Source of the DNA: Pseudarthrobacter sp. C4D7
GTDB taxonomy: Bacteria; Actinomycetota; Actinomycetes; Actinomycetales; Micrococcaceae
DNA: 32,397 nt
Assembly (NCBI RefSeq): GCF_013359725.1
Contig: NZ_JABFMW010000014.1
Location: 1-32,397, forward strand
Direction: 5' to 3'
Positions 1-8,617 of the stretch are shown here, in pieces (within the stretch, counting starts at the first letter, position 1; each line of letters begins with the position of its first letter). The position numbers were made by a program, and so were the translations under genes. The notes below the pieces were generated by a model. That model ran no database searches and was not told the origin of the DNA. It saw nothing but the letters and a program-made list of their open reading frames with translations.

Positions 1-1277
1 GCGAGCGTAAGTCCTTTGGTGATCGTGATCGTAAGCCGTTTGGTGATCGTCCGCGTCGCGATGGTGAGGGTGACCGTCGCGGTTTTGGTGGCGGTGAAAA
101 CCGCAAGCCGTTCGGGGACCGGCAGGACCGCGCACCCCGCAGCTTCGACCGTGGTGATTCCCGCGCCGAGTCAGGCCGTGGCTCCGGACCCCGCAGCTTT
201 GGCCGCGACCGGCAGGAAGACCGTCCTGTCCGCGTGCCCAACGCTGCCGACCTCCGCAGCGCCAACCGTCCGGACCGGGAACGTTCCCCCGAAATTGATG
301 AAGACGTCACGGGCAAGGAACTGGACCGCGCCACGCAGCACCAGATCAAGACCCTTGAAGCCAAAAGCTCAGAGTGGGTGGCACGCCACCTGGTGATGGC
401 GGGCCGCCTCATTGACGCCGAGCCGGAGCTGGCATTCCAGCACGCACTCGCCGCCAGCCGTCGTGGGGGCAGGCTCGCCGCTGTCCGCGAAGCCGTGGGC
501 CTCACGGCCTACGCAGCCGGCCACTATGGTGAGGCGCTGCGCGAGTTCCGCACCTTCCGCCGCATTAGCGGCTCCAACGTTCACCTGCCCGTCATGGCCG
601 ACTGCGAACGTGGCCTGGGCCGCCCGGACCGCGCCCTCGACGTAGCCCGCTCGGAGGAAGCCCAGGACCTGGATGCTCCCGGCAAGGTAGAGCTGGCAAT
701 CGTCGCCGCCGGTGCGCGCACCGACCTGGGCCAGCTTGACGCGGCAGTAGCCGAACTTGAAATCCCGCAGCTGGACATGAACCGCGCGTTCTCCTACAGC
801 CCCCGCCTCTTCCGTGCCTACGCCGATGCACTTGCGGCTGCGGGCCGGCAGGAAGAGGCAGACAAGTGGAACAGGCAGGCCGTCGTGGCAGAAGATGCCC
901 TGGGCCTGGGCGCAGACCAGGAACCAGAGATCATCGACCTCGGCTGGGACGAGGAAGAAGAGGCCCGGGAAGAGGCTGAACGCCGCCGGATGCTCGAACG
1001 CGCTTCTGACGCCGCGGCGCCCGCAGCAGGTTCCACGGAAGCAGCTGCCAGGAGCGCCCGCGCGGCCGATGCGGAATCCGCGCAGGAGACCAGCATCGAC
1101 GACCAGGACGCAGACTACTTCGTTTCCGATGACGCAGAATCAGACCACGACTCGGTGGAACACGACGAGCTCGACGTGCCCGCCGGCGGCGACGACGCTG
1201 ACGACTCCAACGATGACGATGCCCATGCGGAGGACAACGCAGGCGTAGGACATGACGAAGAGCGCCGGGAAGACTGA
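1..1277 (+). CDS. TPR-like protein with RG/DR-rich N-terminus and acidic tail (5' partial)
   Basis: The frame is open from base 3 to the stop at 1275-1277 with no convincing start, so the gene begins upstream of the window; 424 codons are visible. A GTG at 234 lies inside the low-complexity part and is not preferred. The visible order is: an Arg/Gly/Asp-rich disordered region (about residues 1-100) with KSFGDR and KPFGDR units; an alpha-helical TPR-like region (about nt 345-930) with alternating Ala/Leu/Arg helices; and a strongly acidic tail (nt 930-1274) rich in Asp, Glu and Ala. The RG-rich part resembles disordered RNA-binding segments and the TPR part suggests protein binding; both are inferences. 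The function is unknown. The downstream HAD phosphatase starts 6 bp after the stop, so co-transcription is likely. Confidence 0.8.
   Translation, partial: ERKSFGDRDRKPFGDRPRRDGEGDRRGFGGGENRKPFGDRQDRAPRSFDRGDSRAESGRGSGPRSFGRDRQEDRPVRVPNAADLRSANRPDRERSPEIDEDVTGKELDRATQHQIKTLEAKSSEWVARHLVMAGRLIDAEPELAFQHALAASRRGGRLAAVREAVGLTAYAAGHYGEALREFRTFRRISGSNVHLPVMADCERGLGRPDRALDVARSEEAQDLDAPGKVELAIVAAGARTDLGQLDAAVAELEIPQLDMNRAFSYSPRLFRAYADALAAAGRQEEADKWNRQAVVAEDALGLGADQEPEIIDLGWDEEEEAREEAERRRMLERASDAAAPAAGSTEAAARSARAADAESAQETSIDDQDADYFVSDDAESDHDSVEHDELDVPAGGDDADDSNDDDAHAEDNAGVGHDEERRED
9..122 (+). repeat. Imperfect KxFGDR-coding repeats in the TPR gene
   Basis: Codons for K-S-F-G-D-R (nt 9-26), K-P-F-G-D-R (33-50) and K-P-F-G-D-R (105-122) recur, with further G-D-R and G-F-G pieces between them. 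The first two share the DNA string TTTGGTGATCGT. Between nt 3 and 98, 20 of 32 codons end in T, unlike the GC-ending codons of the rest of the gene and its neighbours. This fits expansion of a short DNA unit. Confidence 0.7.
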
Positions 1278-1283
1278 ACACAG

Positions 1284-2273
1284 ATGAGCGATGTTTCCCT
1301 GGTTTCCCGCTTCGATGCACTCCTTGCCGACCTGGACGGCGTGGTTTACGCCGGTCCCCACGCCATCCCCGGAGCTGTTGAGTCGCTGAAGCAGCTTTCG
1401 GGGCTGGGCATCGGACTGGGCTATGTCACCAACAACGCATCCCGGTCACCTGCGGACGTGGCAGCGCATCTCCGTGAGCTTGGTGCACCCGCAGAGGACA
1501 ACCAGGTGGTGAGTTCGTCCCAGGCGGCGGCCGAGCTGCTTGCCTCGATGCTCGCGCCCGGGTCCAGGATCCTTATCACTGGCAGCCCGGCCCTGGCCCG
1601 GGAAATTGAGCTGGTGGGCCTGGTACCGGTAGCCGGGCAGGATGAGGACCCGGTCGCCGTGGTCCAGGGGTTCAGCCCCGCCATCGGATGGAAGGACCTG
1701 GCCGAAGCCACCTATGTGGTCAATGCCGGTGCCCTCTGGGTGGCAACCAACACGGACATGTCCATCCCGCAGGCGCGCGGCATAGCGCCGGGAAACGGCA
1801 CCCTGGTCGCCGCAGTCGCCGCAGCCACCGGCCAGCAGCCCCGGGTTGCGGGCAAGCCGGAGGCGCCGCTGTTCCATTCGGCAGCCAGGCGCCTCGGGGC
1901 CGAGCGTCCCCTGGTGGTTGGCGACCGGCTGGACACGGACATCCTGGGCGGCAATAACGCCGGTTTCGCCACGGTAGCGGTCCTGACCGGGGTCGACACG
2001 CGCGAAACCATCCTGGCGGCCAGGGCGGCGGAACGCCCCGAATACATCATTGATAACCTCGGGGATTTGCACCGGCCGTACCCGGAAGTAACGCACGACG
2101 ACGGGACGTACACGTGCGGGGAGTCCACAGCGCGGGTGGCCAACGGAGCCGTGGGCATCATTGGCGGCCAGGACAACCTGGACTCGTGGCGGGCGGCGTG
2201 TGCCGCCTGGTGGGCCGCGACGCCTGACGCCGCAGCCCCGCAGGCGCCCAAGCTGGTGTGGCTGGATCACTAG
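1284..2273 (+). CDS. HAD superfamily subfamily IIA hydrolase (NagD-like phosphatase)
   Basis: This 329-residue protein carries all four HAD motifs. DLDGVVY (D16 and D18) gives the Asp nucleophile and the acid/base. TNNASRSP is the motif II Thr with the IIA-type N-terminal signature. GKPEAPLF supplies the motif III Lys, and VVGDRLDTDILGGNNAG the metal-binding acidic motif IV. The cap between motifs II and III matches class IIA (NagD, AraL, phosphoglycolate and 4-nitrophenyl phosphatases). It should hydrolyse a small phosphorylated metabolite in the cytoplasm with Mg2+; the substrate cannot be read from the sequence. It starts 6 bp after the TPR gene and its TAG stop opens the -10-like hexamer of the next gene. 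Confidence 0.88.
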   Translation: MSDVSLVSRFDALLADLDGVVYAGPHAIPGAVESLKQLSGLGIGLGYVTNNASRSPADVAAHLRELGAPAEDNQVVSSSQAAAELLASMLAPGSRILITGSPALAREIELVGLVPVAGQDEDPVAVVQGFSPAIGWKDLAEATYVVNAGALWVATNTDMSIPQARGIAPGNGTLVAAVAAATGQQPRVAGKPEAPLFHSAARRLGAERPLVVGDRLDTDILGGNNAGFATVAVLTGVDTRETILAARAAERPEYIIDNLGDLHRPYPEVTHDDGTYTCGESTARVANGAVGIIGGQDNLDSWRAACAAWWAATPDAAAPQAPKLVWLDH

Positions 2274-2282
2274 ACTGGTTCC
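2271..2282 (+). promoter_or_regulatory. Candidate leaderless-type -10 element (TAGACT)
   Basis: TAGACT (2271-2276) fits the actinobacterial -10 consensus TAnnnT and is followed by six bases and then ATG at 2283. That spacing puts the transcription start at or next to the start codon. There is no Shine-Dalgarno sequence in front of the ATG. No good -35 is seen, and the first three bases are the TAG stop of the upstream gene. Confidence 0.4.
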
Positions 2283-2534
2283 ATGACCGAGCTGACTGAA
2301 CCGGAAGACCCGACAATCCAGCCGGCACCGGAATGGCCGCAGGCCGACCGGCAGGACCTAACGGATCCGCAGGTGGCGCAGTCCATCGCCCGGCTCCTGG
2401 ACCTGCCCGGGCTTCCCGCAGCGGACCACGAGTCCGTCTACAACCTGGTTCACGATGACCTGCTGGCCGCGCTCAACAGCGATCCCGCAGACGTTGCTTT
2501 CCCAGGCACTGGGCCGGATGGCGGGGCCGCCTGA
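2283..2534 (+). CDS. Small acidic hypothetical protein (83 aa)
   Basis: I do not recognise a named family. The 83-residue product is acidic and Pro/Asp/Ala-rich, with a probable short helical core around residues 28-65 (VAQSIARLLDLPGL ... YNLVHDDLLAAL) and no signal peptide, membrane segment or cysteine. It is likely real: it fills the gap between the HAD phosphatase and tlyA, its TGA overlaps the tlyA ATG (TGATG, 1-bp overlap), and no competing frame fits. Position suggests translational coupling to tlyA. Translation may begin on a leaderless transcript (see the -10-like element at 2271). Confidence 0.65.
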   Translation: MTELTEPEDPTIQPAPEWPQADRQDLTDPQVAQSIARLLDLPGLPAADHESVYNLVHDDLLAALNSDPADVAFPGTGPDGGAA

Positions 2535-3349
2535 TGCCGGTACGCCTCGACCAGGCCCTGGTGGCCCGCGGGCTGGCCAGGTCGCGAACGCATGCAGCCT
2601 CGTTGATCGCCGAAGGCAAAGTGAGTTCCGGTGGCCAGGTCCTTGGCAAGGCATCCCTGCAGGTTGACGAGAGCAGGAACCTGGCCGTCCAGCACGATGA
2701 GCAGGACACCTACGCCAGCCGTGCCGGGCACAAGCTGGCCGGCGCCCTGGACGCGTTCCCCGGCGTTTCGGCCCAAGGCAAACGGTGCCTTGACGCCGGT
2801 GCCTCCACCGGCGGCTTCACGGACGTCCTGCTGAGGCGGGGGGCCGCGCACGTGGTGGCGGTCGACGTCGGGCACGGCCAGCTGGTGCCGCACCTCCGGG
2901 ACGACCCGCGCGTGGAAGTCCACGAGGGCATGAACGTCCGGTACATGGCGCCCGCCGATATCGGCGGCCCCGCGGCCCTGACCGTCGCCGACCTTTCCTT
3001 CATCTCCCTCACCCTCGTGGTTCAGCCCCTGGCTGACTGCACCGGGCCCGGGGGCGACCTGGTGCTGATGGTCAAGCCGCAATTCGAGATCGGCAAGGAC
3101 CGCCTGGGCCGCACCGGCGTGGTCACCTCGGAGCGTGAACGGCGGATGGCCGTGGAGAAGGTGGCCAGGGCAGCGCTCGACGCCGGCCTGGACCTGTGCG
3201 GCCTGGCGGTCAGTCCGCTGCCCGGGCAGGACGGAAACGTCGAATACTTCCTGTGGATAAAACGCAGGATCACCCAAGACTTGCCTAAGATCGAAGAGCG
3301 AGAGGCGGCAGCAGCTGCCTTGCTCGGACAAATCTGGCCTAACCACTAG
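2534..3349 (+). CDS. tlyA: TlyA family rRNA (cytidine-2'-O)-methyltransferase / S4-domain protein
   Basis: TlyA 2'-O-methylates cytidines in 16S and 23S rRNA using S-adenosylmethionine; in mycobacteria this methylation makes ribosomes sensitive to capreomycin. The 271-residue protein has an N-terminal S4 RNA-binding domain (about 1-60, beginning VRLDQALVARGLARSR) and an RrmJ/FtsJ-type methyltransferase domain. Its SAM motif is LDAGASTGGF (residues 86-95), followed by VVAVDVGHGQL, VADLSFISL and LMVKPQFE, which give the catalytic K-D-K-type acidic and basic residues. Length is normal. Its ATG overlaps the stop of the 83-aa gene. TlyA next to NAD kinase and recN is a standard actinobacterial arrangement. 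Confidence 0.95.
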   Translation: MPVRLDQALVARGLARSRTHAASLIAEGKVSSGGQVLGKASLQVDESRNLAVQHDEQDTYASRAGHKLAGALDAFPGVSAQGKRCLDAGASTGGFTDVLLRRGAAHVVAVDVGHGQLVPHLRDDPRVEVHEGMNVRYMAPADIGGPAALTVADLSFISLTLVVQPLADCTGPGGDLVLMVKPQFEIGKDRLGRTGVVTSERERRMAVEKVARAALDAGLDLCGLAVSPLPGQDGNVEYFLWIKRRITQDLPKIEEREAAAAALLGQIWPNH

Positions 3350-3362
3350 AGAGCGGAACCTG

Positions 3363-4388
3363 ATGAGCAGGCGTGTACTGGTCCTTGCCCACACCGGCCG
3401 CGAGGAGTCGCTGAAGGCCGCCTGGGAAGCCTGTGCCCTGCTGCACGCCTCAGGCATGGTCCCGGTGATGCAGGAGTCCGAACTGGGCGACATGGAACGG
3501 TTCTTCGGGCACCTGGCCCAGCCGGTGGAGGTGCTCCACGACCATGTCCAGCTGCCCGATGTGGAACTGGTCATGGTCCTTGGCGGCGATGGAACCATCC
3601 TGCGGGCCGCGGAGCTGGTGCGCGAGGTGGACGTGCCGCTGCTGGGCGTGAACCTGGGCCATGTCGGCTTCCTGGCGGAAAGTGAGCGGGCAGACCTCGC
3701 CCAGACCGTCGAATGGATTGCCAGCCGCCAGTACACCGTTGAAGAACGCATGACCATCGATGTCCAGGTCTGGGTCCGCGGCCAAAAGATTTGGCACACC
3801 TGGGCTTTAAACGAGGCCGCCATCGAAAAAGCCAACCGGGAACGCATGCTGGAAGTCGTGACCGAGGTGGACGAGCGTCCGCTGACCTCCTTTGGCTCGG
3901 ACGGCATCGTCCTGGCCACCCCAACGGGCTCCACGGCCTACGCGTTCTCCGCCGGTGGCCCCGTGGTGTGGCCTGAGGTGGAGGCGCTGGTGATCGTACC
4001 CATCAGTGCCCACGCGCTCTTTGCCAAGCCCCTTGTCGTATCGCCCCGGTCCCGGCTCGCCGTCGAGGTCCTGGGCCGCACCGATGCCCAAGGGGTCCTC
4101 TGGTGCGATGGCCGCCGTTCGGTGGACCTGCCGCCGGGTGCGCGGGTGGAAGTGACCAAGTCGGCCACCCCGGTCCGGCTGGCCCGGACCCACCAGACGC
4201 CCTTCTCGGCCCGTCTTGTCCGCAAGTTTGAACTGCCCATCCACGGCTGGCGCGGCCCGGTCCCCAAGTCCGACGCCGTGCACACCGGCCCCATCCCCAT
4301 TGTGCGGACACCCCGGCCCATGCCGCCGCTGCCCGTCCCGGATGCGGAGAACCACGGCAGCGATCCCGATCCGTCGACTGCGAAGTGA
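3363..4388 (+). CDS. nadK: NAD kinase
   Basis: NAD kinase phosphorylates NAD to NADP with ATP or polyphosphate and sets the cellular NADP(H) supply. The 341-residue sequence has the diagnostic GGDGT motif (residues 74-78), NLGHVGFLAE, the substrate-site stretch NEAAIEKANRERMLEV, and the TPTGSTAYAFSAGGP glycine-rich motif. The C-terminus carries about 45 extra residues rich in Pro, Gly and Asp beyond the conserved fold, probably disordered. It follows tlyA by 13 bp and recN starts 4 bp after its stop, so all three are probably in one operon. The ribosome-binding site (GAGCGGA) is only moderate. Confidence 0.95.
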   Translation: MSRRVLVLAHTGREESLKAAWEACALLHASGMVPVMQESELGDMERFFGHLAQPVEVLHDHVQLPDVELVMVLGGDGTILRAAELVREVDVPLLGVNLGHVGFLAESERADLAQTVEWIASRQYTVEERMTIDVQVWVRGQKIWHTWALNEAAIEKANRERMLEVVTEVDERPLTSFGSDGIVLATPTGSTAYAFSAGGPVVWPEVEALVIVPISAHALFAKPLVVSPRSRLAVEVLGRTDAQGVLWCDGRRSVDLPPGARVEVTKSATPVRLARTHQTPFSARLVRKFELPIHGWRGPVPKSDAVHTGPIPIVRTPRPMPPLPVPDAENHGSDPDPSTAK

Positions 4389-4392
4389 AGCC

Positions 4393-6132
4393 ATGCTTGA
4401 AGAACTGAGAATCCGCGACCTCGGCGTCATCACGGACGCAACACTCCCGCTCGGCCCGGGACTGAGCGTGGTGACCGGTGAAACCGGCGCGGGCAAGACC
4501 ATGGTGGTCACCGCCGTCGGACTTCTCCTGGGAGCGCGCTCCGACGCCGGGGCCGTCCGGAGCGGTGCGAAAAGCGCCACCGCGGAGGCGGTGCTCAAGC
4601 TCAACGCCGGACATCCGGCCATCGCCCGTGCGCTCGATGCCGGCGCCGAAACCGAGGAGTTCGACGGCGGCGCGGAACTCATCCTGGCCCGGCGCCTGGG
4701 TGCGGACGGCCGCAGCCGTGCCTTCCTCGGTGGCCGGGCTGCCCCGGTGGGCGTGCTGGCCGAAATCGGCGAATCCCTGGTGGTGGTGCATGGCCAGTCG
4801 GACCAGATCCGGCTCAAGAGCGCCACGGCGCAGCGGGAAGCCCTGGACAAGTTCGCCGGCGACACCCTTGCCGGACCGCTGTCCGCGTACCAGGAGCTGT
4901 ACAACGGGTGGAAGGCCAGCCAGGCGGAACTGGACAACCTGCGGAGCGCCGCCCGGGACAGGCTGCGTGAAGCCGAGTCCTTGGAGGCTGCCCTCGCCGA
5001 AATTGACGAAGTGGATCCGCAGCCGGGGGAGGACGAGCTCCTGAAGGCCGAAGCCGTCAAGCTCGCCAACGTGGAGGAACTGCGGATCGCGGCCAGCACA
5101 GCCCACCAGGCCCTCATCGCCGAGGACTTTGGCGAAACCGGCGACGCCACCACCCTGGTGGACTCGGCCAAACGCACCCTGGAGCATGTGGCCGAACATG
5201 ATGCCGAACTCGGCGCCGCGGCCGCGCGGCTCGCGGAAGTAGGCTTCCTGCTCAACGACATCGCCACCGAACTGGCCAGCTACCAAGCCGGCCTGGACTC
5301 GGAGGGCCCGGAACGGCTCGCCGAAATCGAGGACCGCCGGGCTGCCCTGGCCAAACTGGTCCGCAAGTACGCCCCCACCATCGATGAAGTCCTCGAATGG
5401 GCGGAAAAGGCCCGCGTCCGGTACGACGAACTCCAGGACGACTCCTCCCGCATTGAAGCCCTCGACGCTGAAGTGGTCCGCGCCGAAGGCGAGCTGACCA
5501 AGCAGTCCGCCGCCATCAGCAAGATCCGTGCCAAGGCCGCCAAGGACCTCTCTGCCCGTGTCAGTGCCGAGCTGAAGGCCCTGGCCATGGCTGACGCCAC
5601 CCTGGTGATCAATCTCGAACCCTCCGGGCAGCTGGGCCCGCACGGCGCGGACGAGATCAGCTTCCTGCTCCAGCCGCACTCAGGTGCACCTGCCCGGCCG
5701 CTCGGCAAGGGCGCGTCCGGTGGTGAGTTGTCCCGCGTCATGCTTGCCATCGAAGTAGTCCTGGCTGCCGTGGATCCCGTCCCGACATTTGTGTTCGACG
5801 AGGTGGACGCCGGCGTTGGCGGACGCGCCGCCGTCGAGATCGGCCGCAGGCTGGCCATGCTGGCACGCCACGTCCAGGTGCTGGTGGTGACGCACCTTCC
5901 CCAGGTGGCCGCCTTTGCGGACCAGCACATCACCGTGACCAAGACATCCGTCAGGGGGGCCGACGGCGGCACCGCCACCGGCTTCACCTCCAGTGACGTC
6001 CGGCTCCTCGATGAGCCCGAACGCGTACGTGAGCTTGCCCGCATGCTGGCGGGGCAGGAAGACTCGGAATCCGCTCAGGCACACGCCCGGGAACTGCTGG
6101 ACGACGCCAAACTCCTGCCGCAGAGGGCCTGA
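4393..6132 (+). CDS. recN: DNA repair protein RecN
   Basis: RecN is an SMC-like ATPase that helps hold and repair broken DNA ends. I place the start at ATG 4393 because the conserved N-terminus ([13 protein letters not shown]) begins there, 4 bp after the NAD kinase stop; the frame stays open to 4216, but that part overlaps NAD kinase. The product has 579 residues. Walker A is GETGAGKT (29-36). A long coiled-coil-like central region rich in Glu, Ala, Leu and Lys runs about 150-400. The ABC signature lies in [16 protein letters not shown] and Walker B in [12 protein letters not shown] (about 466-477), followed by the H-loop [12 protein letters not shown]. Complete and normal length. Confidence 0.95.
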   Translation: MLEELRIRDLGVITDATLPLGPGLSVVTGETGAGKTMVVTAVGLLLGARSDAGAVRSGAKSATAEAVLKLNAGHPAIARALDAGAETEEFDGGAELILARRLGADGRSRAFLGGRAAPVGVLAEIGESLVVVHGQSDQIRLKSATAQREALDKFAGDTLAGPLSAYQELYNGWKASQAELDNLRSAARDRLREAESLEAALAEIDEVDPQPGEDELLKAEAVKLANVEELRIAASTAHQALIAEDFGETGDATTLVDSAKRTLEHVAEHDAELGAAAARLAEVGFLLNDIATELASYQAGLDSEGPERLAEIEDRRAALAKLVRKYAPTIDEVLEWAEKARVRYDELQDDSSRIEALDAEVVRAEGELTKQSAAISKIRAKAAKDLSARVSAELKALAMADATLVINLEPSGQLGPHGADEISFLLQPHSGAPARPLGKGASGGELSRVMLAIEVVLAAVDPVPTFVFDEVDAGVGGRAAVEIGRRLAMLARHVQVLVVTHLPQVAAFADQHITVTKTSVRGADGGTATGFTSSDVRLLDEPERVRELARMLAGQEDSESAQAHARELLDDAKLLPQRA

Positions 6133-6157
6133 CGGCCTCTACGGGAAGAAGCAATTG

Positions 6158-7933
6158 ATGATAGGCTCGAACTCCGTGGTGCAGCGATCAAATTCCCGTG
6201 TAAATTCCCGGTTCCCGGGTTCCTCCAAGATGACGAAGCACATCTTCGTCACCGGCGGCGTGGCCTCCTCCCTCGGCAAGGGACTGACGGCCTCCAGCCT
6301 CGGTCACCTCCTCCGGGCCCGCGGCCTGTCCGTCACGATGCAGAAGCTCGATCCCTACCTCAACGTGGATCCGGGCACGATGAACCCCTTCCAGCACGGC
6401 GAGGTCTTCGTGACCGACGACGGCGCCGAGACGGACCTGGACATCGGGCACTACGAGCGTTTCCTCGACGAGAACCTCGAAGGTTCCGCCAACGTGACCA
6501 CCGGCCAGGTGTACTCCACCGTGATCGCCAAGGAACGCCGCGGCGAATACCTGGGTGACACCGTCCAGGTCATCCCGCACATCACGGACGAGATCAAGCG
6601 CCGCATGCGGCTGCCCGCCGAAGGCAAGAACGCACCGGACGTCATCATCACCGAAATCGGCGGAACCGTGGGCGACATCGAGTCCCAGCCGTTCCTCGAA
6701 TCCGCGCGCCAGGTGCGCCAGGACGTGGGCCGCGGCAACGTCTTCTTCGTGCACGTCTCACTGGTCCCGTATATCGGACCGTCGCAGGAACTGAAGACCA
6801 AGCCCACCCAGCACTCCGTGGCAGCCCTGCGGTCCATCGGTATCCAGCCCGAGGCCATCGTCATCCGGTCCGACCGCGAGATCCCCGAGGCCATGCGCGC
6901 CAAGATCGGCCGCATGTGCGACGTCGACCTCGAAGCAGTCATCGGCTGCCCGGACGCTCCCAGCATCTACGACATCCCCAAGACCCTGCACGCACAGGGC
7001 CTGGACTCCTACATCGTCCGTGCCCTGGACCTGCCGTTCAAGGACGTGGACTGGACCAGCTGGGACCGCCTCCTCGAAGCCGTCCACAACCCCAAGCACC
7101 AGGTCGAAATCGCCCTGGTGGGCAAGTACATCGACCTCCCGGACGCGTACCTCTCCGTGACCGAAGCCCTGCGTGCCGGCGGCTTCGCCAACGAGGCCAA
7201 GGTCAAGATCCGGTGGGTCCCGTCGGACGAGTGCGAGACCCGTGAGGGTGCCATGAAGGCCCTCGACGGCGTGGACGCCATCTGCGTGCCGGGCGGCTTC
7301 GGCATTCGCGGCCTGGAAGGCAAGCTGGGTGCCCTGAAGTTCGCCCGCGAGACCAAGCTTCCCGTGCTTGGCCTCTGCCTCGGCCTGCAGTGCATGGTCA
7401 TCGAGTACGCCCGCAACGTGGTGGGCCTGGAAGGTGCCTCCTCCAGCGAGTTCGAGCCGGATTCCAAGTACCCGGTCATCGCCACCATGGAGGAGCAGCT
7501 GGAGTTCGTTGAAGGCCGCGGCGACTTGGGCGGCACCATGCGCCTGGGCCTCTACGAAGCCAAGCTGGACGAAGGCTCCGTCATTGCCGGCACCTACGGC
7601 AAGACCACCGTCAGCGAACGCCACCGGCACCGCTACGAGGTCAACAACAAGTACCGCCAGCAGATTGCCGAGAAGGGCCTGGTCTTCTCCGGAACCTCCC
7701 CGGACGGCAAGCTCGTCGAATTCGTTGAGCTTCCTGCCGACGTCCACCCGTACTACGTGGCCACGCAGGCCCACCCCGAGCTGAGCTCGCGGCCCACCCG
7801 TCCGCACCCGCTGTTCGCCGGCCTGATCAAGGCCGCCCTGGATCACCAGAACGCGAACCACCAAGGTGCCGCCGACACGGCCGCTGCCGCGGCAGGGGAG
7901 CCTGCAGCATCGGGTAGCGTTACCGCTAAGTAG
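6158..7933 (+). CDS. pyrG: CTP synthase (glutamine-hydrolysing)
   Basis: PyrG aminates UTP to CTP using ATP and glutamine, the last step of pyrimidine nucleotide synthesis. The synthetase domain opens with [16 protein letters not shown] and contains [14 protein letters not shown] and [11 protein letters not shown]. The C-terminal class I glutaminase domain has the nucleophile Cys in [10 protein letters not shown] (about residue 407) and the His-Glu pair in [11 protein letters not shown] chose ATG 6158 (591 residues) because GGGAAGAAG lies at a workable distance; ATG 6230 (567 residues) begins right at the conserved domain but has no visible ribosome-binding site, and GTG 6176 or 6179 are further options. 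The last 25 or so residues are Ala-rich and disordered. Confidence 0.95.
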   Translation: MIGSNSVVQRSNSRVNSRFPGSSKMTKHIFVTGGVASSLGKGLTASSLGHLLRARGLSVTMQKLDPYLNVDPGTMNPFQHGEVFVTDDGAETDLDIGHYERFLDENLEGSANVTTGQVYSTVIAKERRGEYLGDTVQVIPHITDEIKRRMRLPAEGKNAPDVIITEIGGTVGDIESQPFLESARQVRQDVGRGNVFFVHVSLVPYIGPSQELKTKPTQHSVAALRSIGIQPEAIVIRSDREIPEAMRAKIGRMCDVDLEAVIGCPDAPSIYDIPKTLHAQGLDSYIVRALDLPFKDVDWTSWDRLLEAVHNPKHQVEIALVGKYIDLPDAYLSVTEALRAGGFANEAKVKIRWVPSDECETREGAMKALDGVDAICVPGGFGIRGLEGKLGALKFARETKLPVLGLCLGLQCMVIEYARNVVGLEGASSSEFEPDSKYPVIATMEEQLEFVEGRGDLGGTMRLGLYEAKLDEGSVIAGTYGKTTVSERHRHRYEVNNKYRQQIAEKGLVFSGTSPDGKLVEFVELPADVHPYYVATQAHPELSSRPTRPHPLFAGLIKAALDHQNANHQGAADTAAAAAGEPAASGSVTAK

Positions 7934-7941
7934 TCAATAGA

Positions 7942-8027
7942 ACAAAAGGACGGCGCGATGCCTGGTACACCTGAAGCCACCCCTGCCAGACAGGTTTCGG
8001 ATGCACCAAGCCCGCGCCGTCTTTTGT
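7942..8027 (+). promoter_or_regulatory. Long-range hairpin covering the RBS of the NUDIX gene
   Basis: ACAAAAGGACGGCGCG (7942-7957) can pair with CGCGCCGTCTTTTGT (8013-8027): 15 base pairs with one bulged G at 7948. The 55-nt loop begins with the NUDIX start codon (7958). The 5' arm contains the AAAGGA ribosome-binding site and the 3' arm is coding sequence. In RNA this would hide the ribosome-binding site. It is not a classical terminator because the U-run lies inside the stem. Confidence 0.5.
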
Positions 8028-8617
8028 CTACGGAGAAGGTGTACCAGGGCCGGATCTGGGACGTCGTCAGTGACACCTTCCAGCTCTCCGATTCAGGGGA
8101 TGCCCTCACCCGCGACTACATCGACCACCCCGGCGCGGTGGCCATCCTGCCCATGAATGGCGAGGGCCAGATCCTGCTGCTGAAGCAGTACCGGCACCCC
8201 GTGGGCATGGACCTCTGGGAAGTCCCCGCGGGCCTGCTGGACGTGGAAGGTGAGGACTTCGTGGTGGGCGCTGCACGGGAACTCGCCGAGGAAGCGGACC
8301 TGTCGGCAGGGACCTGGAACGTCCTGGCCGACGTCTTCAATTCCCCCGGATCCTCCAGCGAAGCCATCCGGATCTACCTTGCCCGCGACCTCACCGAAGT
8401 GCCGCCCCACGAACGCCACGAGCGGACGGATGAGGAAGCAGAGATCGAATTCCACTGGATCAGCCTGGACGACGCCGTGGCCTCCGTGCTGGCAGGCCGG
8501 CTGCACAACCCGTCCGCCGTCGTCGGGATCCTTGCCGCCGCTGCGGCCCGGGCCGGCAACTATGAAGGACTTCGTCCCTCCGACGCCCCCTGGCCCGCGC
8601 ACCCCAGCCAGCGCTGA
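7958..8617 (+). CDS. NUDIX hydrolase, ADP-ribose pyrophosphatase type
   Basis: This 219-residue NUDIX enzyme resembles actinobacterial ADP-ribose pyrophosphatases, which cleave ADP-ribose to AMP and ribose 5-phosphate. The Nudix box spans about residues 92-114 (GLLDVEGED...[10 protein letters not shown]), with the RE..EE metal ligands. Before it is the typical [20 protein letters not shown] stretch, and after it the usual [22 protein letters not shown] 7958 is preceded by AAAGGA. It sits 24 bp after pyrG and its TGA overlaps the xerD ATG, matching the pyrG-NUDIX-xerD order of M. tuberculosis (Rv1699-Rv1700-Rv1701). Translation could be restrained by the hairpin at 7942-8027. Confidence 0.9.
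   Translation: MPGTPEATPARQVSDAPSPRRLLSTEKVYQGRIWDVVSDTFQLSDSGDALTRDYIDHPGAVAILPMNGEGQILLLKQYRHPVGMDLWEVPAGLLDVEGEDFVVGAARELAEEADLSAGTWNVLADVFNSPGSSSEAIRIYLARDLTEVPPHERHERTDEEAEIEFHWISLDDAVASVLAGRLHNPSAVVGILAAAAARAGNYEGLRPSDAPWPAHPSQR

Noticed and set aside
4216..4392. N-terminal extension of RecN inside the NAD kinase gene
   Set aside because: Family proteins begin at [11 protein letters not shown]; the extension is a shadow of the NAD kinase C-terminus.
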